The notes: generated by a model not told the origin, from the sequence alone. DNA of 64,000 bases from Bradyrhizobium elkanii WSM2783 (GCF_000472865.1 NZ_AXAP01000045.1:1-64000); one strand, 5' to 3'; positions 17,977 to 26,939 are shown, numbered from the stretch's first letter. Numbers and translations are program-made.

Positions 17977-18369
17977 TCATGGGGCGGACGATTTGAGGAA
18001 AGCGATGATCTTCGCCTTGTCCTCGGCAGAACGGACTCCGGTATAGGGTGTCATGCCGTTGCCCGGCACCAGTGCATCCGGATTTTGAATGAAGCGTCCG
18101 AGCTTGTCTTCGTCCCACACGAAATCGGCAGATTGCATCGCCTCGGAGTAGCGATAATTCGGCAGCGAGCCGGCCTTGCGGCCGATGATGTTGTGCAGGT
18201 GAGGACCGAAGCGATTGTCACCCTCTTTCGTGGTGTGGCAGGTCCGGCAGGAATTGTTGAACAGTTGCTGTCCCGATGCGCCCGCGTCTTGCGCCATCGG
18301 TTGCCCGGAAGCGAATGACGCGAGCAGGAACGTCAACCCGCCGAGAGCGATGATGAACTGCCGCTTCAT
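17977..18369 (-). CDS. Class I cytochrome c, cytochrome c2-like
   Basis: 130 residues. The signal peptide ends around GQPMAQD. The heme site is CRTCH and the Met ligand is likely in GNGMTPYTG. FGPHLHNIIGRKAGSLPNYRYS is the classical mitochondrial/cytochrome c2 loop, so this is a periplasmic electron carrier. It is convergent with the LysM gene. The ATG at 18369 has AAGG at the right distance; 18375 is an alternative. Confidence 0.88.
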   Translation of the reverse strand: MKRQFIIALGGLTFLLASFASGQPMAQDAGASGQQLFNNSCRTCHTTKEGDNRFGPHLHNIIGRKAGSLPNYRYSEAMQSADFVWDEDKLGRFIQNPDALVPGNGMTPYTGVRSAEDKAKIIAFLKSSAP

Positions 18370-18527
18370 TTGCATGACCTTACGGTGAGACAATGGCGCC
18401 ACCATCACCGGGATGGTCTGCCATCAACGCCCGAGCGCTCCGATAGGTCCGCGCCACCGTTGCTCAACAGAGATCGCGTGGGCGCAACGTGAGGGGCGGC
18501 TTTTCTCACTGCAAGGACGGCCGCGCG

Positions 18528-18695
18528 CTACGCCTTGATATCGACAGCGACAGCGTCACGCTCGACCTTGTTCTTGGCCGCGAAGACGTCAAGGACGGCT
18601 TCGCTGATGACACGAGGCGGGGCCTTTTCCATCTGATAGGCGAGAAGCTGAACCCTCGCCTTCGTCACTTCGACAGGTACGGGGTAGATGAGCAT
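18528..18695 (-). CDS. Small protein, possible DNA-binding or antitoxin-like (55 aa)
   Basis: 55 residues beginning MLIYPVPVEVTKARVQL. It is helical, with a VISEAVLDVFAAKNK segment that could be a ribbon-helix-helix or adaptor helix. A strong GGAGGTGCAGC stands just before the ATG at 18695, and the frame ends at TAG 18528-18530, so it is likely expressed. No toxin-like partner is adjacent. Function unknown. Confidence 0.5.
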   Translation of the reverse strand: MLIYPVPVEVTKARVQLLAYQMEKAPPRVISEAVLDVFAAKNKVERDAVAVDIKA

Positions 18696-18853
18696 GCTGC
18701 ACCTCCGGTGCGGAGGCTGCGCTTGCAGGTGTTTACGGATTGTTAAGAGGTTGGGTTAACGGGCGCGATAGGTGCCTGCTGGCGAGCCCGGATCTGGCGA
18801 ACGACATGACGCAGTGCGCAGCCCAGATCTCCCGCGGATTGACAGGACAATTT

Positions 18854-18873
18854 ATCTGACTAAAGTCAGATAT
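18854..18873. promoter_or_regulatory. Palindromic operator at the MarR-GNAT start
   Basis: TATCTGACT-AA-AGTCAGATA is a 9+9 palindrome ending one base before the ATG at 18875. Its size and symmetry fit a MarR dimer site, and its position would block transcription or ribosome access, so autorepression by the downstream protein is likely. Confidence 0.65.
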
Positions 18874-18874
18874 C

Positions 18875-19750
18875 ATGCCGCTCGACCCCATCGCGCGCGT
18901 CCGCCGCTTCAACCGCGCCGTCACCTCCGAGGTGGGCGCCCTCGACACCTCCTTTCTCGGGCGCGGACGCCCGCTCGGCAGCGCGCGCGTGCTCAACGCG
19001 ATCGGGCATGGGCAATCCGATGTCGCGGCGATCCGCGACTATCTCGGGCTCGATTCCGGCCTGATGAGCCGCCTGCTGCGCGGCCTGGAAGACGAAGGCC
19101 TGATCGAGACCGTGCCACATCCCGAGGATGCACGCCGCCGCGTCGCGAGGTTGACCAAGGCCGGCCGTTCCGAATTCCGCGCTTATGAAGCGCTCTCCAA
19201 CGCCCAGGCCAAAGACTTCCTGGCCCGCCACTCGCGGCAGGAAGAACTTCTGCGTGCGATGGACCTGGTCGCTTCCGCGCTCGGGCGCAGCCGCATCGTG
19301 CTCGAGGAAATCGACCCGAGGCGCGACGACGCCAGATACTGCCTCGGCGAATATTATGCCGAACTGGCGCGCCGCTTCGAGAACGGCTTCGACGTCTCGC
19401 TGTCCCGCGATCCGGAAGCCGTGGACATGATCCGCCCGCGCGGCGCGTTCCTCGTCGCGATATCGGACGGCCTGCCGATCGGCTGCGTCGGACTGAAGGG
19501 CGGTGGCGGCGAGATCGCGGAAATCAAGCGGCTGTGGGTCGCGCCATCAGCGCGCGGCCTTGGGCTCGCACATCGTCTCATGGAGGCCGCCGAGGACATC
19601 GCGCGCGAATTGTCCATCAAGGTCCTGCGTCTCGATACCAACAGCGCGCTGCCGGAGGCGCAGCGGCTTTACCGCAACAGCGGCTGGAACGAGATCGAGC
19701 GTTTCAACGACGATCCATATCCGGACACGTTCTTCGAGAAGCGCCTCTGA
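18875..19750 (+). CDS. MarR-GNAT fusion: winged-helix regulator with acetyltransferase domain
   Basis: 291 residues. The N-terminal MarR-type winged helix covers about 1-140 (LGSARVLNAIG; LDSGLMSRLLRGLEDEGLIE; DARRRVARLTKAG wing). The C-terminal GNAT N-acetyltransferase covers about 150-291, with acetyl-CoA loop VAPSARGLGLAHRLMEAAE and LYRNSGWNEIERF. Fusions of this type couple DNA binding to an acetyl-transfer or ligand-sensing domain. Family members are predicted, but substrates are rarely known. The gene stands alone; a 20-bp palindrome abuts its start. Confidence 0.88.
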   Translation: MPLDPIARVRRFNRAVTSEVGALDTSFLGRGRPLGSARVLNAIGHGQSDVAAIRDYLGLDSGLMSRLLRGLEDEGLIETVPHPEDARRRVARLTKAGRSEFRAYEALSNAQAKDFLARHSRQEELLRAMDLVASALGRSRIVLEEIDPRRDDARYCLGEYYAELARRFENGFDVSLSRDPEAVDMIRPRGAFLVAISDGLPIGCVGLKGGGGEIAEIKRLWVAPSARGLGLAHRLMEAAEDIARELSIKVLRLDTNSALPEAQRLYRNSGWNEIERFNDDPYPDTFFEKRL

Positions 19751-19857
19751 AAAGTTGCCGCGGTTGCATTTTGTGCGGCGCGCACCGGCTGCCTTGTTGA
19801 GGCCGCGTTTTCTACCTTACCTTGCACACTTCAAAAATAGAACTGGGAGGAACCTGC

Positions 19858-20949
19858 GTGACCACCCGTCGAAACTTCTTGAAGGGCGGCGCTGCCGCCA
19901 GCATCATGTTCTGCAGTTGCGGCCTGTTGCGCAGCGCGCACGCGCAGCAGCCGGCGCGCCAGACGCTGCCGGTCAGCCTCAACGGCAAACGTGTGAAGAC
20001 CATCGACGTTCACGCGCATTGCCAGATCCGGGAAGCCGGCGCACTGCTGGGTAACGATGCCAGCAAGATCCAGGTGCCTCCGGTGCGCGGCGCCGAGGAA
20101 GCTTTCATCAATCTCGATCACCGGCTGGCGGCGATGGACGCCCAGGCGGTCGACATGGAAGTGCTATCGATCAATCCGTTCTGGTACGGCCGCGATCGTG
20201 AGCTCGCCGGCAAGATCGTAGAGATGCAGAACGAAAAGCTGGCCGAGCTTTGTGCATCCAAGCCCGAGCGCTTTGCGGCCTTCGCGTCGCTGACGCTGCA
20301 GGCGCCCGATCTCGCGGTGAAGGAGCTGGAGACGGCGGTCAGGAAACAGGGGCTGAAAGGCGCGGCGATCGGCGGCATGGTCGAGGGCATGCCGTTTTCC
20401 GATCCCAAATTTCACCCGGTCTGGGCCAAGGCTGAAGAGCTCGGCGTCCCCCTGTTCATCCACCCGCAGGGGATCGCGGAGTTGAACAAGCATCTTGCCG
20501 GCAATGGCTGGCTCACCAACCTCGTTGCCTACCCGACCGAGACCAGCATCGCGCTCGCGCACCTGATCTTCGAAGGCACGTTCGACCGCTTCCCCGGCCT
20601 GAAGATCATCGCCGCGCATGGCGGCGGCTATCTGCCTTCCTATGCGGATCGTGCGGATCACGCCTGCCTGGTCAGCCCGGCCAATTGCAATCCCGACATC
20701 AAGCTGAAGAAGCGGCCGACCGAATATCTCAAGCAGATCTATTTCGATTCGCTGGTGTTCACGCCGGAGGCCATCCGGCATCTGGCCGCGCAGGTCGGCG
20801 CGTCGCAGCTCGTGCTGGGCAGCGACTATCCCTATCCATGGCAGTTGCAGCCGGTCGACCACATCTTCGCATGCACGTCATTGAGCGATGAGGAGAAGGC
20901 CGACATCCTCGGCCTGACGGCGGCGAAGCTGATCAACGTCCAGGCGTGA
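19858..20949 (+). CDS. Tat-exported amidohydrolase (ACMSD-like metal-dependent hydrolase/decarboxylase)
   Basis: 363 residues from GTG 19858, with GGGAGG about 7 nt upstream. A Tat-like signal (TTRRNFLKGGAAASIMF) is followed by an amidohydrolase-2 TIM barrel. Metal ligands are suggested by TIDVHAHCQ (HxH), FIHPQG, AHGGGYLP and LGSDYPYPW. The family includes ACMSD and related aromatic-acid decarboxylases. Tat signals occur in some members, pointing to a periplasmic folded metalloenzyme. The substrate cannot be told from sequence. A convergent MarR gene follows downstream. Confidence 0.82.
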   Translation: MTTRRNFLKGGAAASIMFCSCGLLRSAHAQQPARQTLPVSLNGKRVKTIDVHAHCQIREAGALLGNDASKIQVPPVRGAEEAFINLDHRLAAMDAQAVDMEVLSINPFWYGRDRELAGKIVEMQNEKLAELCASKPERFAAFASLTLQAPDLAVKELETAVRKQGLKGAAIGGMVEGMPFSDPKFHPVWAKAEELGVPLFIHPQGIAELNKHLAGNGWLTNLVAYPTETSIALAHLIFEGTFDRFPGLKIIAAHGGGYLPSYADRADHACLVSPANCNPDIKLKKRPTEYLKQIYFDSLVFTPEAIRHLAAQVGASQLVLGSDYPYPWQLQPVDHIFACTSLSDEEKADILGLTAAKLINVQA

Positions 20950-21011
20950 TCGTCAGCCGCGGCGAAAACGAGAAACGACAGCGGTGACGACAGCACGTTC
21001 GCGGCGAAGGC

Positions 21012-21482
21012 TCAGACGCTGCGGACTTGCGCTCCGTTCCGACGGACGCGCTCTTCGTCCGGACAATCCCGCCCTGCAAGTTTCCAGAGGCAGGAGAGAA
21101 TCACCTTTGCCTCGGTTTCATCGAGCCGCGCCATGATCCTTTTCTGATGGTCCCGGGCGCGCCGTTGCAGCACCTTCACGAGCTGATGGCCGCTCTTGGT
21201 GAGATGGATCTGTCTGACGCGGGCATCTTGGGCGACTTGGGTCCGCTTGGCTAGCCCGCGCTGTTCCAGGCTGTTGAGGGTCGGAACGATCCTCGGGCGC
21301 TCCACTTCAAGGCTCTTGGCGAGATCAGCCTGGTTGATGCCGGGGTTCTCCGCCACCACGACAAGCACCAGGAATTCCGCAGCCGTTACGTCGGACTCAG
21401 CGAAACACTGAAGAATTCCCTCAAACACCGCCAATTGCGCCCGATGGAGGGCATAGCCAAGGGAATCGTCAAGGTAAGACAT
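21012..21482 (-). CDS. MarR-family transcriptional regulator
   Basis: 156 residues from MSYLDDSLGYALHRAQ. The winged helix is shown by TAAEFLVLVVVAENPG, NQADLAKSLEVERPRIVPTLNS and the QDARVRQIHLTKSG wing. The frame is open to 21602; ATGs at 21521 and 21602 are alternatives and no start has a clear ribosome site, so the N-terminus is uncertain. It lies between the amidohydrolase and the porin; its target is unknown. Confidence 0.8.
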   Translation of the reverse strand: MSYLDDSLGYALHRAQLAVFEGILQCFAESDVTAAEFLVLVVVAENPGINQADLAKSLEVERPRIVPTLNSLEQRGLAKRTQVAQDARVRQIHLTKSGHQLVKVLQRRARDHQKRIMARLDETEAKVILSCLWKLAGRDCPDEERVRRNGAQVRSV

Positions 21483-21726
21483 TTCTGCTGGTTCAATATG
21501 CTCGCGGGACAGGATGGGCATGACCGACGGCGCCCCCGACTGCTCCTTCTGGAAGCGACCCTGGAGCGCCGACAGGGCGCGGGATGCTGCATCGGCCGCC
21601 ATAGGAAACGCCAGAGCGAAAATCGAAATTCACCGGCCGGTTCTGCATAAAATATGAGCAAAAGCGGAACACGCGCAACAACAATATGTCGCGCGGACAC
21701 CATGTCACGTGAATAATATGTCATCT

Positions 21727-21763
21727 CAAAGGAAAGACCTCCGGCGGGGCATCGCCGGAGGTC
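21727..21763 (-). terminator. Rho-independent terminator after the porin gene
   Basis: On the minus strand GACCTCCGGCG-ATGCCC-CGCCGGAGGTC forms an 11-bp GC stem followed by TTTCCTTT. It lies downstream of the porin stop and upstream of the MarR gene, so it should end the porin transcript. Confidence 0.75.
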
Positions 21764-21815
21764 CCTGGAGGTCAACACGAAGATCTGTTTGCGGCAGGTC
21801 TCTGTTGACGTTGGT

Positions 21816-21845
21816 AGAGCCGCAGACGAGCTGCGCTGCGGCTCT
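21816..21845. terminator. Strong hairpin next to the porin stop
   Basis: AGAGCCGCAG and CTGCGGCTCT form a 10-bp perfect stem around a 10-nt loop, 6 nt after the porin stop. There is no T-run on the porin strand, so it may be an mRNA 3'-end stabiliser rather than a terminator. Confidence 0.45.
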
Positions 21846-21851
21846 TTGTCC

Positions 21852-23435
21852 TCAGAAGTTACGCTGCGCGCGGAGCTGGAGCAGGTAGGTATCCTGGTCC
21901 TTGAACTCGTAGCGGGCCGAAGGCTTGGGCGCCGACGGGCCCAGGACGGCGGTGCCTTGGAAGCTCTGGTCGAGGTGGAACCACTGGAATTCAGCCGAGA
22001 AGGTCAGGTTCTTGACCGGGGTCCAGCGAGTGACCGCACCGAGCTGCGACACGTTGAAGTTCGGGTTGCAGACGAAGTCCGCGCTGACCGCCTTGGCCGG
22101 CGTGGTGTAGTTCAGGCACATGAACGCCTTCGCCGCACCATCATACCGGACCGCCGAATAGCTGCCGAAGAAGCTGGTCGACCAGTAGGGATCCCAGTTG
22201 TGGTTGAAGGCACCGCGGATGCCGAAAGCTTCCGTCAGATGCAGCGATCCATCGCCGCCAGCCGCGACCGGCAGGTAGACGCCGTCGGTGGTGGCGCCGA
22301 AGCCGATGCTTTGATAGGCGCCGAACGCGCCGCTGCTGCCGAACATCGCGAAGCTCGGCGAGGCCGACGAGCTGGAGATCACGTACTTGGTCGCGCCCTT
22401 GGCGTAGCTGACGTCGAACTTGATGTCGTCGCCGGGGCCGGTCGGGATGTTCTTGATGTTCACGCCGATCATCGCCGCACCACCCCACTTGGTATCAGGG
22501 TGACCGGAAAGTTCGGAGGCCGCGGTCGGTGCCGCACCCGGCAGACCCACGCCGCCGGCCGGCGCGCCAGCCGCGTTGAGCGTGTTGTAGGAGCCGCTCA
22601 CTTCATGCGCCGCGGCCGAAATCTGGAACAGACCCCAAGCCTGGTCGATGCGGATGTTGCCGACCACGTCAGGCGCGTGAACGCCCGCATAGGCGTTGCC
22701 CGTGTTGAACGTCGCGTTCAGCGGCAGCGACAGGTTGTAGACCGCGGTGCGATCCCAGACCGTCGGATCGTCCAAGCCGATGCTGGCCGAGATGCCGTTG
22801 CCGAACTGCGCGGTGTACTGGATGTTGTTCACACCGGTATCGGTGTTCTGGCCGCCGAGCAGGTTGGAGTTGATGTTGCCCGGGAAGCCCTGCCACGGAG
22901 TAGCGTAGGCGGAAGCGGACTTACCAAACGTGAAACCGGCAAACTGAATGAAGACGTATTCGACCGCGACATAGCCGCCGCCGGGAGTGTCGAGCAACTG
23001 CGAGCCGGCAACCGGCAAGCCGGTGTTGATCGAGTTCGGGTTGTAGGTGCTGCCGCCGAGCGTCGAGAACTGGAAGTCGGCCTGACCGAAGGTGCGGACC
23101 ACGCCATATTCGGTGGCGGTGCGGGTATCGATCGTCAGCGCCATACGGGAACGAGCAGCGAAGTAATCGCGATAACGGTTCCCCTGACCGATATCGCCGT
23201 TCCATGCCGGGGTGCCATGGATGCCGCCGTTGAAGGTCGCGTCCACGCGCAGATAGCCACCGATCTTCATGCAGGTGTCGGTGCCCGGGATGTACCAGAA
23301 GCCGGCGCCGTACAGCGAGCAGACCTTCACATATTCGACGGCCTTCGCCTTCACCGGAAGATCGGCCGCCTGCGCGCCCGCCAGAGTGATGAGGCTTGCG
23401 GCCCCACCAAGTACGAATGTCCTAACGACAGTCAT
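21852..23435 (-). CDS. Outer-membrane porin (Porin_2 family)
   Basis: 527 residues. The signal peptide ends at AGAQAADLPVK. The mature part begins with the KAVEYVKVCSLYGAGFWYIPG and DTCMKIGGYLRVD motifs of alphaproteobacterial Porin_2 proteins and ends in a C-terminal aromatic residue (LRAQRNF) as required by the BAM machinery. It should form a trimeric 16-strand general diffusion channel. AGGAGG stands before the ATG at 23435. The 554-codon frame on the opposite strand is its mirror shadow. Confidence 0.93.
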   Translation of the reverse strand: MTVVRTFVLGGAASLITLAGAQAADLPVKAKAVEYVKVCSLYGAGFWYIPGTDTCMKIGGYLRVDATFNGGIHGTPAWNGDIGQGNRYRDYFAARSRMALTIDTRTATEYGVVRTFGQADFQFSTLGGSTYNPNSINTGLPVAGSQLLDTPGGGYVAVEYVFIQFAGFTFGKSASAYATPWQGFPGNINSNLLGGQNTDTGVNNIQYTAQFGNGISASIGLDDPTVWDRTAVYNLSLPLNATFNTGNAYAGVHAPDVVGNIRIDQAWGLFQISAAAHEVSGSYNTLNAAGAPAGGVGLPGAAPTAASELSGHPDTKWGGAAMIGVNIKNIPTGPGDDIKFDVSYAKGATKYVISSSSASPSFAMFGSSGAFGAYQSIGFGATTDGVYLPVAAGGDGSLHLTEAFGIRGAFNHNWDPYWSTSFFGSYSAVRYDGAAKAFMCLNYTTPAKAVSADFVCNPNFNVSQLGAVTRWTPVKNLTFSAEFQWFHLDQSFQGTAVLGPSAPKPSARYEFKDQDTYLLQLRAQRNF

Positions 23436-23686
23436 TTTATTGCAACCTCCTGATCTGACGGACTGGTGTCAGTCGAAGCGGAACGAGCGGCCTGAGACCC
23501 ATCGCTCTCGCGTAATGCCCAATTACAAGTGTCTCAAGCTGACGGAAAATTTATCGCGTCCAGCCAACCAGCCCCCTTGCCCGAGCATAAGTAACGAACT
23601 TATTTGTCATGATCTAGATAACACCATTATCAAATGACAACAAAATCGATCTTGTTGCAGCCAAGCTACACTCGGTGACATGACCA

Positions 23687-24175
23687 ATGAACGGAGCAGA
23701 TGTATTCGCAATGAGGAAGCGAGACTCTGTTCGACAGCTTGGTCGGGAAATAGCGTCGCTCCACGCATCTCTTGATGAACTCTATCAGTCCTGGGCCAAA
23801 ACGCTCGGAATCACCGGCCCGCAATGGAAGATCATGCTGATCCTCGCCGATACCGCCGACGACAACGGGTTGTCGGTCGGCAACGTCTCGAAAATTTTGA
23901 ACGTCGAAGCGTCGTTTGTCACAACGCAGTCAAAAATCCTTGAGAAAGAGGGCTTAATCCAGAGAAAGACATCGCGACGAGACGGACGAATCGTCAACCT
24001 GTCGCTAACGCATCGAGCGTTGGAGCATCTGGAAGGATTGGCACCGCGACGAGATTCATTGATTGAATTTATCTTCGCGGAGTTCGCGCCCGGCGAACTC
24101 GATGAGCTCAGTGGAAAACTATTCTCTCTCAAGGAAAGGCTGGAGAAAGCACGTCTGCAGGTGGCAGAGCCTTAG
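23687..24175 (+). CDS. MarR-family transcriptional regulator
   Basis: 162 residues. Winged-helix motifs: LGITGPQWKIMLILADTAD, LSVGNVSKILNVEASFVTTQ and the TSRRDGRIVNLSLT wing, then a dimerisation helix. It is divergent from the porin with about 250 bp between, and followed 18 bp later by a LysR gene, so it may be co-transcribed with LysR. The start could also be the ATG at 23711. DNA here is less GC-rich than neighbours. Confidence 0.82.
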   Translation: MNGADVFAMRKRDSVRQLGREIASLHASLDELYQSWAKTLGITGPQWKIMLILADTADDNGLSVGNVSKILNVEASFVTTQSKILEKEGLIQRKTSRRDGRIVNLSLTHRALEHLEGLAPRRDSLIEFIFAEFAPGELDELSGKLFSLKERLEKARLQVAEP

Positions 24176-24193
24176 AGAACAGGCGCACCGGCG

Positions 24194-25153
24194 ATGGACC
24201 TTCTCGGCAGCCTCGGCATTCTCGTACGCGTAGCGGAAGTTCTTTCGTTTTCCGCCGTCGCGCGCGAGCGTGATGTGAGCCAGGCCGCGGTCGCCCGCCA
24301 GATTTCGCAGCTCGAAGAACACTTCGGCGTTCGTTTATTCCATCGCACCACGCGAAAGATCAGCCTCACCGACGACGGACAGATGCTTGTCCTTCTCGCC
24401 CGACCGATATTGGACGGCGTCGAGGGCATGCTGACGGCCGTGGGACGACAGAGCGCCTCTCCCATAGGCCTGGTCCGCGTCGGCGTGACGGGGACCGCAG
24501 GTCGCTTCCTCGCGCGGCGTCTTCCCGAGTTGCTCGCGGATCACCCGGGGCTGAAGGTCGAACTCGTGGTGAGCGATCGGATCGGCGATATGATCGAAGA
24601 TCGTCTCGATCTCGCGATGCGCGCCGGCGAAATATCGGATGCATCGCTGGTCGTTCGTCACGCGGGCACGATTTCGCGCGTCGCCGTGGCGGCGCCGAGC
24701 TATATCGAAAAGCATGGCGAGCCTTCCTTGCCCGCCGAACTTGCAGAGCATACCTGCATCGTGCACGCCACCAGCCAGAATTCGGATATGTGGACGTTCG
24801 TGACCAACGAAGGCACCCAGCAATTTCGCGTGTCGGGCGGATTCCTCGCCAATGACGGCAGCGCTGTGCATCTGGCGGCCAGAGGCGGATACGGGATTGC
24901 CTATCTCACGCTCGTCGACGTGTTCGACGATCTGCGCAGTGGCCAGCTTATCCGCGTCTTGAACAACTTCCCGTCGCCGAACATTCCGCTCAGCCTGGTC
25001 TACTCCTCACGCCGACATCTTGCGCCGCGCACGCGCGTGGTGCTGAATTTCATCCTGGAAGAGCTGCGAGAAATTCGCGCTTTGCTTTCCGAGGACCCGG
25101 GCGAGATCCGGAACCAGGGAAGCGACCAAAGCGCTCCGGTTCTCAGCGTGTGA
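24194..25153 (+). CDS. LysR-family transcriptional regulator
   Basis: 319 residues. The N-terminal helix-turn-helix (LGILVRVAEVLSFSAVARER, then QISQLEEHFGVRLFHRTTR) is followed by a LysR substrate-binding domain (about 88-295) with GRFLARRLPELLADHPGLKVELV. Of the CrgA/DsdC-like LysR type. It starts 18 bp after the MarR gene, so both are likely in one unit. No metabolic gene is adjacent to suggest an effector. Confidence 0.86.
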   Translation: MDLLGSLGILVRVAEVLSFSAVARERDVSQAAVARQISQLEEHFGVRLFHRTTRKISLTDDGQMLVLLARPILDGVEGMLTAVGRQSASPIGLVRVGVTGTAGRFLARRLPELLADHPGLKVELVVSDRIGDMIEDRLDLAMRAGEISDASLVVRHAGTISRVAVAAPSYIEKHGEPSLPAELAEHTCIVHATSQNSDMWTFVTNEGTQQFRVSGGFLANDGSAVHLAARGGYGIAYLTLVDVFDDLRSGQLIRVLNNFPSPNIPLSLVYSSRRHLAPRTRVVLNFILEELREIRALLSEDPGEIRNQGSDQSAPVLSV

Positions 25154-25211
25154 AGCGCGGGCCGCCGAAGCGAACCCGCACTGTCGTTCGACATTCAGGA
25201 TGAACGATGCG

Positions 25212-25502
25212 TCAGTCGCAGCGAAGCTGCCGATTGTCCGCTGCAGCAACGGCTCGCGATCCGGATTTCTGAGACCGAACCCGCGGCGCGCATTGCGAAG
25301 CACGACCGCCTTCCATTGCCGCGTAGGCGCTGGCGTCATTCACGAGCTTGTTTGCGCTCGCCCCCGAATTCAGCACATCCGAGTTGGGATGATAGAATGC
25401 GTGCAGGCCGGGCTCCTGAATCGCTTGCTGCGCGAACACCGGCGCTGCCGCCAAAGCCGAAAGCATCATGGCCGAAGCGACTGATATCTTGAGGCTGTTC
25501 AT
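25212..25502 (-). CDS. Small secreted protein with signal peptide
   Basis: 96 residues. A clear signal peptide (MNSLKISVASAMMLSALAAA to VFAQQ) precedes a short mature part with GLHAFYHPNSDVLNSG. Similar short exported proteins occur in Bradyrhizobium. GGAG lies 8 nt before the ATG at 25502. It is convergent with the LysR gene. Function unknown; the last 30 residues look less conserved. Confidence 0.6.
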   Translation of the reverse strand: MNSLKISVASAMMLSALAAAPVFAQQAIQEPGLHAFYHPNSDVLNSGASANKLVNDASAYAAMEGGRASQCAPRVRSQKSGSRAVAAADNRQLRCD

Positions 25503-25815
25503 CTTGTTTCTCCGTAACTGCCTTGGTGAGGATCACGGCAGCAATCATCGCCCACGCAACAGCGTGGTTCTGGTAATCGTTTGAGGGACATGCCCGCCTG
25601 ACTCGCAATGGCTGCAACTGATCTGGCAGCACAGCTATCGCGGAACACCGATTCGGAAAAAGCGCGCCGCGCTTGAAAGACTTGTGCGCAAATCGCAGAA
25701 ATCGGCGCGTCGCCAAGCGGCGCAAGGAATGCGTCGCGCTCGTGCGAAAAGAACGATGAATTACCTCTACACGAGCGCGTGAACAACACGATAAACGCCG
25801 CTATACGCTCACCGG
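25503..25815. other. Intergenic region, no gene seen
   Basis: This 313-bp divergent spacer between the secreted-protein gene and the aminoglycoside-kinase-like gene has short unsupported frames only. It should hold both promoters. Confidence 0.5.
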
Positions 25816-26637
25816 ATGTTCGATTCATATCTCTCAAAATGGCGCCTCGTCCCTGATGGCGAACCCATTGTCACCCATGCGGCGCGGCTGCTGCCGGTGC
25901 TACGGCACGGCGAACCCGCCATGCTCAAGCTGTCGTTCGAGGAGGACGAACGCCTCGGCGGCGCGGTCATGGAATGGTGGGATGGAGACGGCGCAGCCTG
26001 CGTGCTGGCGCACGACGAACACGCGCTGCTGCTGGAGCGCGCCACCGGTCCGGCCTCTCTCAGCGACATGGCCCGAACGGGGCAGGACGATGAGGCCTGC
26101 CGCATTTTGTGCCGGACAGCCGCCCGCCTTCATGCGCCCCGCACCAAGGCCTTGCCGAAGCTGATGCCGCTGGCGCAATGGTTTCGCGAACTCGCGCCAG
26201 CCGCGCGAACCTACGGCGGGATTCTTCCCCGCTGCACCGAGACGGCCGAAGCCCTGCTCCGCGACCAGCGCGACATCGTCGTCCTGCATGGCGATCTGCA
26301 CCACGACAACGTGCTGGACTTTGGCGCGCGCGGCTGGCTCGCGATTGATCCCAAGCACATCATGGGCGAGCGCGGCTTCGACTTCGCCAACATCTTCACC
26401 AATCCCGATCTCGCCGACCCGACGCGGCCGGTGGCCACCGTGCCGGGCCGCTTTGCACGTCGTCTGGACATCGTCGCAGAAGCCGCAAAGCTCGACCGGC
26501 TTCGCCTGCTTCGCTGGATCCTGGCTTGGACCGGTCTGTCTGCAGCCTGGTACTTGGGCGACGGCGATCCGATGGCGCAGATCGATCTGCATATCGCGCG
26601 ACTCGCTGCGGCCGAGATCGATCGGATGGGTCGATGA
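25816..26637 (+). CDS. Aminoglycoside phosphotransferase family protein, APH(6)/StrB-like
   Basis: 273 residues. The C-lobe carries the kinase Brenner motif VLHGDLHHDNVL (about 155-166) and GWLAIDPKHIMGERGFDFAN (about 172-191), the pattern of streptomycin 6-kinases (APH(6)/StrB). ATP and Mg2+ would be used to phosphorylate a hydroxylated substrate. Chromosomal soil homologues do not always confer resistance, and a housekeeping sugar kinase role is possible. No strong ribosome site precedes 25816. The gene is followed 53 bp later by a small proline-rich exported protein. Confidence 0.78.
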   Translation: MFDSYLSKWRLVPDGEPIVTHAARLLPVLRHGEPAMLKLSFEEDERLGGAVMEWWDGDGAACVLAHDEHALLLERATGPASLSDMARTGQDDEACRILCRTAARLHAPRTKALPKLMPLAQWFRELAPAARTYGGILPRCTETAEALLRDQRDIVVLHGDLHHDNVLDFGARGWLAIDPKHIMGERGFDFANIFTNPDLADPTRPVATVPGRFARRLDIVAEAAKLDRLRLLRWILAWTGLSAAWYLGDGDPMAQIDLHIARLAAAEIDRMGR

Positions 26638-26690
26638 GGAACTTCGCACCTGGCCTGAAGGTTATCGTGGGACATCATTGGGAGAAGCGA

Positions 26691-26939
26691 ATGTCAAAAA
26701 GTAAGCTCTCCATGCTGATCGCCGCAGCTCTCGCACTCGCGCCACTTCAGGTGTTTGCGCAAGGCGTCGGCAGTCCACCGCCGCCCAGGCCTGGAGACCC
26801 GGCCGCTGCAACAGGCGCCGTGGGCGGAAGCGCGCCGCCACTCAAACCTGGAGCCCGGACCGGTGGTACCCCCGGCAGCGTGGGCAGCCCACCGCCACCG
26901 AGGCCTACGCCTCCGAGCGATGGCAAGAAAGGCGACTAG
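26691..26939 (+). CDS. Small proline/glycine-rich exported protein
   Basis: 82 residues. The signal peptide ends near VFAQGVG. The mature part is short Pro/Gly repeats: VGSPPPPRPGDPA and VGSPPPPRPTPPS flank a GGSAPPLKPGARTGG unit. GGGAG precedes the ATG at 26691. Low-complexity periplasmic or surface linker-like protein. Its 3' end lies inside a direct repeat whose second copy starts near 27602. Function unknown. Confidence 0.6.
   Translation: MSKSKLSMLIAAALALAPLQVFAQGVGSPPPPRPGDPAAATGAVGGSAPPLKPGARTGGTPGSVGSPPPPRPTPPSDGKKGD

Noticed and set aside
21789..23453. 554-codon frame on the plus strand over the porin gene
   Set aside because: Mirror of the porin codon pattern, no ribosome site or family; the minus strand encodes a clear porin with signal peptide and C-terminal Phe.
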